In this document: piece by piece, positions 25,467 to 35,896 of the stretch
Position numbering within the stretch: position 1 is the first letter of the stretch
Layout: the number at the start of each line of letters is the position of its first letter
Assembly: GCA_037176885.1 (NCBI GenBank)
Contig: JAWWNJ010000179.1
Span: 124,001-188,000, forward strand
Origin: Favolaschia claudopus
Taxonomy: Eukaryota > Basidiomycota > Agaricomycetes > Agaricales > Mycenaceae
Direction of reading: 5' to 3'
DNA length: 64,000 bases
The notes under the pieces: model-generated
The model's input: the letters and a program-made list of their open reading frames with translations, nothing else
What the model was told of the DNA's origin: nothing
Database searches by the model: none
Program-made: the position numbers and the translations under genes

Positions 25467-25962
25467 TCAGCTGCCTCGGTAAGTCGTGAACGAGTATGGG
25501 CTTATCAGGAGCGGTATATGGTAATGCTCTGTAGCATTTTCTATCTCAAAAGTTATCTGTCAGCCAGTCATGAGTCTGTAGTTTGTATAGAGATGGGTTG
25601 GGGAGGAGCATACCTCCACCCATGGATAGAAACACTTGCGATTGGTTTTCTCAAAGTATTCCTTGATCCTGAAGACAATCTTATAGATTCCAGGAGCGAG
25701 AACAGCATCGAGCTCCTTAGCCTCTGACGAATCGCGTGCGGGAAGAAGATTCAGACATCGGCCATCTGTATCCGTAGTGCTACAGGCAATGCACAGTGTT
25801 CTAATCATGGATTGAGGTTACCTACCCGCTGGCCAGAGGATTGAATGTATCCACTCCGCCTGCACTGGCAGGAGTGAAATCCTGAAGACGAATTTCGACA
25901 CCCTCGGCAGGCTTTCCGAGCGATGAGTCAAGGACATGGCAAGTAATGGGTGATTTGGCCAT
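25467..25962 (-). CDS. 5-hydroxyisourate hydrolase (transthyretin-like)
   Basis: Hydrolyses 5-hydroxyisourate to OHCU in urate degradation. Exon 1 is MAKSPITCHVLDSSLGKPAEGVEIRLQDF, with the conserved CHVLD(S) and GKPA. The next has TDTDGRC and GIYKIVFRIKEYFEKT, then FYPWVEV. An intron of about 57 nt joins ITFEIENATEHYHIPLLISPYSFTTYRGS, which carries the HYHIPLLLSP block and the terminal YRGS tetrapeptide that closes the active site. The short length (about 120 residues) is normal. There is no C-terminal peroxisomal SKL-type signal. It is divergent from RRP1 with 115 bp between start codons. Confidence 0.88.
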
Positions 25963-26077
25963 AGTGATATCCTGTGAAGGTCCCAGATGAACGTATGTGG
26001 TGGAAATGAATGAGGTGAATGTGATCAAATATCTCGACCGGATTGGGGATCGGAGTTTGAAACAAAAAAAGTTGCAG

Positions 26078-27227
26078 ATGACGGCCATGAACGCACCTCC
26101 GTTCGCCAAGCATCTGGCTTCAAACGGTGCGCCAATACCTTCAGACCAATTTCACACTCTATATTACATCTAGGAAGACAAGAAAACTCGCGATAAAGCC
26201 ATCAAGTCTCTAGCGTCTTTCCTTGCAGACGATGCTCAAGAAAACATCTCAAAGTCGGACATGGACAAGCTATGGAAAGGCATATTCTATTGTAAACTGC
26301 ATTGTTGCCGTATTTCTGTTTGCTCAGCTCACATGGATAGGTTTCTGGATGTCAGATAAGCCTCTTGTGCAACAGGCCCTCGCCTCTGAATTAGCCGAAC
26401 TGCTCTTGAACATCACCTCTCTCTCTTCGTCGCTTTCGTTTCTCCGTGGCTTTTGGGAAGCAACCGTACGAGAATGGAGTGGGATCGACCGTTTACGGTA
26501 TCTCAGCCCTTCCTCTGCGTATTCACCGCACTCACAACTGCCTAGGCTCGACAAATACTACATGCTTGTGCGAAGATTTGTCAACGCGACGTTCAGACTG
26601 CTCGAACGTTTCAAGTGGGATAAAAGCGCGTGTGAGACTCACAACGACATATTGACGCAAGAGGGAGGACCTCTATGGTTGGTTCCGCTCTGCGTAATGA
26701 TAGCGCTGCATGCTGACTTTATTGTCAGTCCTACCGATATTCGCGTCCCTGCAAGTCTAGCGTATCATTTGGCAGATATATATCTACAAGAGCTCGACAA
26801 AACTCTTGCCTCTTCATCGCCTTCGGACGCAGAACCTTCGTTACCTGTTCCGCTTTCACCGCTGCTCAATCCCTTTTTCATCTTGGCCGCTCGGACGCCG
26901 ACCGCTACAACGTACAAGCGTATCCAAGCGGAAGTGTTTGAACCTTTGTTTTCTGCGCTTTCCATCCCTCCAGAAAGTCAACCTCCGCCGCAAAAGCGAA
27001 TACGATTGGATCCTAGTGCAACCCAAGAACAGTATCTCGCCCTTGTATCCAACGCATGTTTCGACCGTCCTTCGGCTGGTACGGTTGAACGCGAGATATT
27101 GCGGAAAAAACTTCTTCGTCGGTTTTTCGACATAGCGAGTGAACCGGACACCAAAGATTCAAATCGGCGAAAGATGTACGCTTTATTCAAGGAGAGCAGC
27201 GAAGACGATGGGGGCGAGGAGGGCTAA
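26078..27227 (+). CDS. RRP1: Rrp1/Nop52 ribosomal RNA processing protein
   Basis: Nucleolar protein needed for 27S pre-rRNA maturation in the 60S pathway. MTAMNAPPFAKHLAS is spliced to KKTRDKAIKSLASFLADD and DMDKLWKGIFY, then FWMSDKPLVQQALASELAELLL, FLRGFWEATVREWSGIDRLR, LDKYYMLVRRFVNATFRLL: the Nop52 N-terminal repeats in canonical order. The C-terminal part (PTDIRVPASLAYHLADIYLQEL, NPFFILAARTPTATTYKRIQAEVFEPLF) completes the domain. The end is EREILRKKLLRRFFDIASEPDTKDSNRRKMYALFKE and an acidic tail. At least four introns. The start is the first ATG after the divergent promoter. Confidence 0.87.
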
Positions 27228-28463
27228 TCCCAAGTAGGCTCGGAGTGTTTATTCATACTCTCGAAATGCTGACTATGGTCAAGGATATCTGGGTTTGATC
27301 AGCCTTACAGGTCTTTGCCCGGACGATCTTTTATTTCCATTCTGTAGTTTGGTATCCACCGCAAATGGTCATCTCACCGAAATCTCTTGTTTCTGCTGCC
27401 TGATCATGCACTCTCACTGTCTGTCACAAGTATCACAACGTTCTTTATTAGTTGATTCTGCTGGAGACAAATAACGGCGCTGCCTATACTATTGCTCTGA
27501 GGTAAGTCATCAGTGCTGTTTGCTTCTATCAGTTTTGGGGGCATTGACTAAAAGCTGAATTCTAGTCCAGACGAAGAGCCGCATTATACAGTGTTTTTGA
27601 ATATTTTCAGCTAACAATATTAAGGTATCTCGAACACAGTTGATCTCTTCGATGCAGTTATCGTCCAGTGAGCTTTAGACTACTGGTACTTGAATTCAAT
27701 GAGAAAAAGCTGGAGTGCAGTGAAGCGGAAAAAACGAACCGAGGCTTTCTGTAGATGCTCCAGACCCATCCTCCGAGGGCTGCTTCAATTCCGACCCAGA
27801 CAGTAAGTGTCTAGAATACATTTAGCTGCAGCTTCCCAACGAAGAAGATGTGCTCAACTCACCCTTCGGCTTGCCATTAGGAGGTTGTACATGGCGAATA
27901 TCTGTTGATATTCCTTGTTTGTTTGAATTCGTTGGTGGGGGTTTGTTGGATGCAAGCTCGAGAATCGTTTGCTCTTTTATTTCCTGGGTTTACCGTGTTC
28001 CAGGCTTATCATAGATGGTCTCGACTGGAGCCTATAAGCATTTCCGAATCTCTCCGTTTTACATGAAAATCATCCCTTCGCTCTCGCCAGTTTCAAGCCA
28101 AGGCCAGACCGCCGGCGGTCCAGATCGAGACCGTCGCAAGTCGGAGACTATGATTTGCCCCAAATCCAGACGAGGTGCTAGAGCTCTGGGTAGGCGATGG
28201 AATAGCTGTCCGTGCAGATTCTGACCCGGAATCATAGCTTTAAGTTTGAGCTTGAAGTCCTTCCGGTTACACTTACAACGATGTCCACCGTGCCGTCGAT
28301 GAATGCTTTAGTGAGCCTCGCAGGCCACGAATATCGAGCATCAAAAGAGGTCAATATGTCGCTTTTATATGTTCTAATATAGAATCTGGCCAAGGAAGGG
28401 AAAGGAAGGAAGAGAGGGAATGGGAACTGTTACACGTGATCGCGTTTCCGCGAAGGCCGAAAC
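27228..28463. other. Gene-poor 1.2-kb stretch between RRP1 and the F-box/YccV gene
   Basis: No confident gene. On the minus strand there are exon-like pieces with good splice signals, for example one ending KPPPTNSNKQGISTDIRHVQ before a GTGAGT donor near 27870, and SELKQPSEDGSGASTESL just beyond. Another short open stretch near 28310 starts MLDIRGLRGSLKH. They could not be joined into a recognisable protein. A TATAAAA-like sequence occurs on the minus strand near 28365. May hold a small unrecognised minus-strand gene or degraded sequence. Confidence 0.35.
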
Positions 28464-30502
28464 ATGACGAAATCAAACTTATCAACCTCTTATCTAACCA
28501 CGCCGTCCTCGATGGTCGCTCTCTCCCTCGACATCTATGTTTCTATTCTGGAGCAGATACCAGCGCATCGTGTCTATCACGATGGTGTTTCGACGCTGGT
28601 CAGTTGCTTGCAAACAAGCACTCAATTGCGAGAAGCAGCACTCGTAGGAACACTTTGGCAACCTCATTATGCTGCCCGTTACTTGTTCAGCGACAAAGAA
28701 TCAGAGGCTCACCGGAAGATTATTCACAACTCTAACTGGCGGCTAATGTATATTGAAAGGCGACGCCAAGATAAGGTTGCTCTCCAGCTTCTGCGCGACA
28801 TTCTTCGCCGCGAAGGTCGCTATAAGCTTGCCGCAACCCTGGTGTCGATGTCTTTGGACGTATGGGACGCTCTCGATATACAACGTTCATCACCCGTCCC
28901 TGCACAGTTTAGCGCTAGTCCGAGTGCTACCGTGGCACCTTTTGCATTGACTCTCCGTTATTGGGCGGAAGCCATTCTTGACACAATCTCGAGACGTTTT
29001 GCCATCTTACAGTGGAGCACTCTCAGGGGAGAGAAAGAACAGCCTGTATCTTTTGTCGATGCTTTCGCGTCGCTATCGTGTTTTTTCGGCATACCTCCAG
29101 GGGAGGTACGTTTGACATTGTTTCGACTTGTATTATTAACACCTCCAACTATTTAGGTCCAAGCTCAACTCCACACGCTCGGAAATAATTGCCGGGAGTA
29201 TTTAATCAAGCACGAGTGCCGTCTGGATAGTACAGAAGGCTCCGATCTCCCAGACATATGCGTCAAGATCTGTAGTTTTATGCATGAGCAAGGTTTTGGT
29301 GCTGTCGAACGTGATTGTCAACCTATCAAGTCAGATTTTAATGTTGACTTCATTCGTTCCAGCTACACGCTTCTACGATATCTCGAATCACTTCCCCCAC
29401 CTGTATTTGACAACGCACAAGCGTTCGATTCCACTATCTCTAGTTCACGTCTTCGTCTTCCTTTCACGTCACTGTTGTGCCGGTCTTTATACCTCACCCG
29501 TTGAATTTCCGGCTCGGGTCCTCGCTCATGTATCTTCTCCTCCTGGCTCTGAAGATTTCCTCGTCGACGTCTACGCATCAAACAGCAAAGCCATCCTGTC
29601 TCTGCGAAGTGATGTGCCTGTCATGCTGACGCGACTAGGCATCTCTCCCGATAACTTCATTCAATACATCTCACCATGCGGAGCAGCTCCTATGCTACTG
29701 AGGGCTGCCAGAAATATTCTTGCTTCGTTCCGCAATGATGCATCCCGTTCCACTGCCCAATCAGCCATTTATGCCGCTGTGTGCATTCACCTCTTACTTA
29801 CGGGCGACCATGACGGGCAATTCATTGCCCATATGCTCTCCCACGTTGATTTGGACCCTTTGTATTGTTCAACGTTTCTCGCCGACATGCAGCCACTACT
29901 CCCTCATGGTCGGCAGCGGCTGGCCTACTTTTGCAAGGCTGCACTAGAAAGCGAAGAGCAACAGGCAGCTATAGTGCATTCACGAGCAGGGGAAGCATCA
30001 GTTGCGCACTATGTAGGGATGATCTTTGAGCACAAAGCCTATCAATATATCGGGTGTATATTTGGCTGGGATGTGAGCAATGAGCATTTGGCGACGCTTT
30101 CTGTTTTGCTGACCAGAATGCCTTTCGCAGAGAATATGCTCAGCCACTGAGGAATGGCAAACAAATATGAATGTTCAAAGACTTGATCGTGGCCCAGATC
30201 AACCATTTTACCATGTTCTATCTCTCGACGGGGGACAAAGATGTAAAGTTTCCCTCCTTTCCCAGATCTCCGCTGAACACGCCTCATCAGACGTGGCTGA
30301 GGATAATGTGATTCCAATTGCTCTGACCCAGGAATTGGCCCAACGGTTCTACAAGGAAGTGCCATTAATTGCTAGGTATTTCAGTGATGCATACACCCAC
30401 CCGGAATCCTGTCGCGGCAGATGGAAACTAAGCCCTGAGCTTGAACTAGCATACCCGGATGACACTCACTACAGTACAATTTTTGACGAATACATGGTGT
30501 GA
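28464..30502 (+). CDS. F-box protein with SirB1-like and C-terminal YccV/HspQ-like domain (FBXO21 type)
   Basis: The N-terminal F-box reads VALSLDIYVSILEQIPAHR, followed by WQPHYAARYLFSDKESEAHRKI. Next come EKEQPVSFVDAFASLSCFFGIPP and VQAQLHTLGNNCREYL, the SirB1/transglutaminase-like region of FBXO21. At the C-terminus, YVGMIFEHKAYQYIGCIFGWDVS joins TEEWQTNMNVQRLDRGPDQPFYHVLSLDGGQR, then YVAEDNVIP-type sequence: a hemimethylated-DNA-binding/YccV-like domain. The architecture matches FBXO21, an SCF substrate receptor that handles truncated or stress-response targets in animals. Several short introns, one splitting the YccV domain near 30070-30150. Either ATG 28464 or 28512 could start translation; the former is the first. 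The RSC9 start lies 85 bp downstream. Confidence 0.8.
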
Positions 30503-30587
30503 CTTCGAATATATCCGATCGTTGGACAACTATCGTTGGCCAATCAGAAGCGTGACAACGTGACCGCGAATCTCTGGAGCCGCACTC

Positions 30588-32605
30588 ATGTCGGTTTACG
30601 CGCCGAATCGAAATGCAGGGGCGAGTGCCAATCACTATCGAGGTGGCTTTTCCCAACAGCCCGGTGCCCCACGCTTGGCAAATACGATCATTGACGGCTA
30701 CGAGCGTAAGTGCACCGAAAATTAGTCAGTTTCGACTGAAATCGTAGTTCTCCAGGGTGGTATACGGACTCGATTCCGAACAATCGCATGACTCTGTCTC
30801 TTCGATCAGGGATACACCAAGAAATTAACTGGGCTTTGGACCGCCTGTGCAGGCTCTTCCAGAATGAAACATATCTTTTGAAGACTATCCCTGGTCTGAT
30901 AGACGCGTTATTCGAGTGGCCAGAGTGGTATGTGAAGGAGGGATACAAAGCTTCAAACGACATACAATCGCTGTTCTCTCCTCCTCCCGAGTTAGCTCTG
31001 AAACGGCGACACGCACTGGAATCGTTATTCGTACTGAGAAATGCAGCATTACACGAACCCAACGCGCAAGAGCTGTCTTATCACGCTCACAGCTTTCCGT
31101 TAATTTGGGATGCTTTTAATAATCTGAACTCAAGTGTGGACGACCATTCCGAGTTCCTTTTGAACTCGATCGATTTCTTTCATTCCCTCGCCCCGACTTA
31201 CACCCTCCCACCACATCTGGCTCGTACAAGCTGGAACCCTATACCCCCGCTCGCTCATATCGCGGGGTCCTCCTCCGATCGCTCGTTGATCCTCGCAGCA
31301 TTGTCTGCGTTAGCTCTCATCTTGAGCAATCCATCGAATGCATCCCAGTTATCTCCCGATTCCCCGGCATTGGCTGCTTCATTGCGATATCTTCCTCTCT
31401 TTACCGACAAGCCACTGGTCGACGTGTGTCTTAGTTATCTTTATGCACACTTGTCCCATCCAGTAATGGCGAAGATGTTCCTGCTGCATCTGCAGATGCC
31501 CGTTGTGGTCCGTTTGCTAGTAAGCCTTATCCTGAGCGAGCAGGTTGAAGAGACCATTACTATTGACGTGACGGGTCCTGTTCATACCGTGCCTTCTATC
31601 ACGGTGCCCATGAAAGATCACGAATTGACCAAGGAGGAAAGGGAAGGACTGCTCGGTCGAGATGAACCCAATCGGTGCTATGACTGGTATGCACTTCGTT
31701 GTCTTTCTCTTCAGCTCAGCCTGATGTTTTGGCAAAGGATGAAGCTTATGTTTGTTGCTAAACCTGATGGGGAGCTGACACAAGTTGAGTTCTGGAACCT
31801 TTACAAAGATACGTTCTCGCCGTATGCAAGCGAACATCGTCTTTTGGTGGCGTCTGACGTGATCAAGAACGTCAGTACGGTGTTCCCCTCAGCCCAGGCA
31901 ATGGTCCTCCAAGGTGACGTCCAGAAGTTCATTGTGAGGGGAGTGGATAGGCGCAAAGTACCCCTCACCGAGCGCTTCAAGTGCTTGTGGAACAAGTCGC
32001 AGTGTCCTGCTCCTGGGTTCACTGATCCAGGCCACCTCTTCGACCATATCCTGGATCATATCACGGCAGCTGAAGAGTCCGAATGCCCATGTTTATGGGC
32101 CTCTTGCTCTCAGCACGCAATCCCTAAGGCTGCCCTCCGTCCCCATATCTTGACCCATATCTCGGGCACTGAAACTCGCATCAAAACCCCCTCGCAAAGC
32201 GACACCATCACCTTGTCCTCTGCGGACTCGCCGCATCCTATGAGTGACCCCACTAATAGACCACCGCCGCCACCCCGCAGTACCATGATAACTTTCCGCC
32301 AACCTACGGCGGATCCGCCTTCCACTTCTCTGACTGCGCTTCTTTGCATTCGCATTCTGTTTCGGGCGTCCATCACAACCTCACAGGAAGCGCCCCGTGC
32401 TGACGCCGATCACTTTGGCTTTCCGGGTTTTGTGGAAGGTACAGATGAACAGGAGATGGAATTGGGAGATCAAATATCGATTGACAAAGAACGCGAGGGA
32501 GAAATACGTGGGCGCAAAGCCTTCCTCGGTGTTCGACACCTCATGGAGGGAGTTCGGATTAAAGATGAAGCTTTGATGGGTTGGATTACAGAAATGGTTC
32601 TTTAG
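30588..32605 (+). CDS. RSC9: Rsc9-like chromatin remodelling complex subunit
   Basis: Exon 1 ([20 protein letters not shown] to GYE) is spliced to [32 protein letters not shown]; the rest is one long exon. The armadillo-like N-terminal half ([39 protein letters not shown]) matches Rsc9/ARID2 of RSC/PBAF-type SWI/SNF remodellers. It is followed by [21 protein letters not shown] and [14 protein letters not shown]. Two C2H2-like zinc-finger segments follow: [26 protein letters not shown] and CPCLWASC...ALRPHILTH. The C-terminal [14 protein letters not shown] and [18 protein letters not shown] are also shared with the family. The protein is expected to be nuclear. No ARID domain is visible at the N-terminus, as in yeast Rsc9. 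Confidence 0.82.
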
Positions 32606-32933
32606 GCTGGGGAAAGCTGATGGTTTTTCACATTTTGACTGACTGACGGAGGGCATACTGCCAACACTGCGCTCAGGGCATATACAGTAAGCCTTTGTGG
32701 GTCGCAGTGGATTTCTAACGCGACTGACGTGGAAGAGCGCTCATCGAGCTGCCTGGAAGGCTTTCGGGAAGGTGTATCGGTTTGATACATTTTGCATGCC
32801 TGCAACACCTTTGAAGACAGAGTTAGAGTATGTAGAAACTAGAATTGAAGAAATTCGTCAAGTTGTTTTTGATCGGCCGAACGGCTTCGGAATTGTCGGA
32901 AGCTTCAAGTAACAACTGGAATCGAACTGCGAG
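32606..32933. other. Intergenic stretch between RSC9 and ARMH3-like gene
   Basis: A short open frame (32697-32912) runs through it without a domain. It is most likely the RSC9 3' UTR and the leader of the next gene. Confidence 0.4.
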
Positions 32934-35533
32934 ATGAAGCGATCGTCTGTTCTGCAATCCAAGGTGGTGGCCACCTACACGAAGATTTTCCAGACGCCCA
33001 TCGAAGACCCAGCCTTCTATTCTGAATTGCTTTCCCTGGAGGTTGACCGGGATTTCCTGTCTACAGAACTGAACAAGCTTCCAACTGAAGCATTTCTCGG
33101 GCCACTCAGAGTCTGTAGTTCGACGTCTTAGCGCCTCTATATCTGACAGCTGCCTCAAGTAGCCAAATTTCAATACCCTTTTCCGCGTCTGCCTTAAACA
33201 TGCCAACAAAGGTGTAACGAACGTCGTCAAGCAGAAGAATGCTCTCACCACACTCTCTGTTTTCGTATGCGACACCAGTTGGCAGTTCAGATTTGTCTAA
33301 TTGCTCGTTAGACGCAATGCATTTTTGCCAAGATACCAACTGGCTGGGAAGTTATGGAGATCATGGCAGGTGGTGTCAATGGGGATGCTATCTTCACGGT
33401 ATGCGGCTGGATTCTGAGTCCGCTCTGAGCGTCCAAATTGAATATCTATAGAGTTTAACAGAGATTATCGACGACTCGCTGCCCAACACAGATTTACCAG
33501 GTAAGAGCATGCCTATCTATCCGGGTTTCACCCCTACATGATAGCAAATGAAGTCGAAATCCGCCATCAAGTCCTTCAGCTTGCATTGTAAGGTATTTCA
33601 TAGACAAGCGACGAAGCTCACTATTCTTCCAGAATATTCATGTGCGGAGTTGGTCAAGTAAACAAAGCAAACTGCATGAATGAACGACGAACTCATTCAC
33701 ATTCAGCTCAGTCCTGGTGCCTATTTCCTCCGGCGTGATTTATTCCCTTCTATTGTTTCAGTACGCTTCTTTTTATGATTGGCTGAACGACATGCTCACC
33801 GTGCACAGTTCATCAAGTCGCCTGAAACAGAGGTTTTCACTTTTGAGGCGGTGTTGTTGTACATGATTACGTTTCAGTGTATGTGTTTAACTTGACCTAC
33901 TCCTCAGGTTGTCTCTACTTGCCAATTTTCACAAATCAAAGCAAAATCCGTACATACAGCGAATTGAAGCAGCCGACGACAAGGATTTAATGCGCAAGAT
34001 CTGTTGGGCATCAAACTTCGCTTTAGATGCTGCCGTCAAGTACGTCTTCCCCAGCTGTCATACCCTCTCTGAATTGGCCAGGGCATATCAAGAAATATCG
34101 GACGATGATGCAGCTGCTCAGACAATAACAGCGGCGCTGGGTTCCATGATCTCCAAGTTGAGACCTGACCGTGCTCTGACACCTGTGGACCCTCCCCGTG
34201 AGCTATTCAAAAATCAGTAGGAGCCATAGCATCGTTGTAATCTCAATCTTACCCCCGCACCCCAGACCGATAGAAGCCTGCGTGGTAATACTCCCGCTAT
34301 TCGAATTCCTCCGTACGAATGCGACCTTTCCGCTGGTTCTCATATCCCCATCGGACGAAACGAAATCGACCGCGATATCCTCGCCTGTGCATACGGTCCT
34401 ATCGTTGTCAAGCTATTTACTTACTCATGCATCGTCAACTTCTTCCCCTCGAGCACTCGTATACGCTAACCTCTGCCTCAACACATTGTTCACCTTGGTC
34501 CAGAATGACGGTGTGTTGATTGCGTTTTCGCAGCCGACAGACGAACGCATTCGCCTTTGTCGGCAGGTATGCTACTTTGTAAGTATCCGGTATACCAGTC
34601 CTTAAACCTTTCCTTGGGTATAGCGATTGCCTGTGCTGCCTGTTCCCCCTTCCAGAAGGCCACCATTGTGTGCCTTATTAGATTGCTGTGTCCTCTGGCT
34701 ACGCCATAATCTTCACAAGAAAATCCAAATTCAGTCATATATGTGAGTACAACTCGCGGTGGCGAAGATGTTCGTCACAGACATTCCTGTAGGACATGCA
34801 TCTGGATTCTCTATCGTGTCGTTTGGTTCCTGTACAAAGCCCATATCCGATTGGGTACGACAAGTACAAATATGCGCCGATCTTCCAACTAACCCGTAAA
34901 CAGATTGGACGTGGCAGGAACTGTGGGGTACTCTTCTGGGGCTCCTTGGGTTTCTTTCCTCCAAATTGGATAACTTACTGACCACCGGAGGGGTTGAACA
35001 ACTAGCACGAGCAGTGGGTTGGTTTCATGAGTTGCAACATCCTGTTTAATAACATCGACAGTCGATCCTTTTGCTCGACCAATGCCTCACAAAATGTGAA
35101 ACATTTCTGCCGACGCCGCAAGCCATACATCAACTGGTGGTATGTGTCCTGTTAACTGCTGATTTCCCACTCACACGCACCGCTGCAGTATGAATTGGTG
35201 CGATCCACGCCGATCTTGGAAGCTCAGCTCTCTCTGCTGAAAACCCTTTCGTTGCCGCAAGAAGGTCGCCGGTCGTCGTGGACTACAGAGCAACCAGCGG
35301 AGGTGATCCTAACACGGTTGTTGGGTTCAGTTAAATTCTATCAGGCGCGAGTGGCTGAGGCACATGCCCAGTCAGCCAGGAGTGCGCTGCGAGTTGTAGC
35401 GACGGAGATAGAACGCGACGGGCTACATGGACTGGCCGAAGCTCGGGACATCGAGCCTCCAGGGGAAGTCGCAGAGCACGAAATGAGTTTCTCAAGATTT
35501 GCTTGCAGCGATATCTTATCTTTGATGCCCTGA
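32934..35533 (+). CDS. ARMH3-like (C10orf76, DUF1741) armadillo-helical protein
   Basis: Many small exons. The start MKRSSVLQSKVVATYTKIFQ, then DPAFYSELLSLEVDRDFLSTEL, parallels the human protein (VLMYDEIF...FWDELFLMKVNLEYL). Later pieces: HIQLSPGAYFLRRDLFPSIVSF, FEAVLLLSLLANFHKSKQNPYIQRIEAADDKDLM, VILPLFEFLRTNATFP, LVYANLCLNTLFTLVQNDG, RPPLCALLDCCVLWLRHNLHKKI, and the C-terminal VILTRLLGSVKFYQARVAEAHAQSARSALRVV. ARMH3 binds GBF1 and PI4KB at the Golgi in animals; a Golgi role here is inferred. At least ten introns. The start at 32934 is chosen for homology; an upstream frame lacks family similarity. Confidence 0.72.
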
Positions 35534-35896
35534 GCTTCGGCTATCTCCAGACAAATTTTTTTTCTGCCTAATACAGTAACTCGGAGCTTTGCCAAAATTA
35601 CCATACACGGTGTCGTGATATACGTCGACGGCTGACTGGCTTTTCTTTTGAACCACTCATTTCAACTCACAAAATGATATTGCTCGTTCCTCTGCATAGG
35701 CGCTGCCATCGTCGGGCTGCTGTAATTTCTGCTTCCGACAGGGCGCGACGCTGAGCTTATCGCACGGATAAGCTAAACGATGACATTCCACCGAGCTTGA
35801 CTCGGTGGAATCGACAAACAGAAAAAGTTTTTGTAAAATCGGGCAGACAAGTCTGAGCTGTCATCGCTTCAGCTTTCTCTTGCTGTCACCAACACT
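35534..35896. promoter_or_regulatory. Upstream region of glycine decarboxylase with two adjacent perfect hairpins
   Basis: Two inverted repeats, each with a 5-nt loop, lie 10 bp apart. Hairpin 1 is AGCTTATC/GATAAGCT (35754-35774, loop GCACG). Hairpin 2 is ATTCCACCGAG/CTCGGTGGAAT (35785-35811, loop CTTGA). A smaller CAGAC/GTCTG pair follows at 35844-35855. The second hairpin ends 85 bp before the GCV2 start codon, so it may fall in the 5' leader. CT-rich sequence precedes the ATG. Confidence 0.55.
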
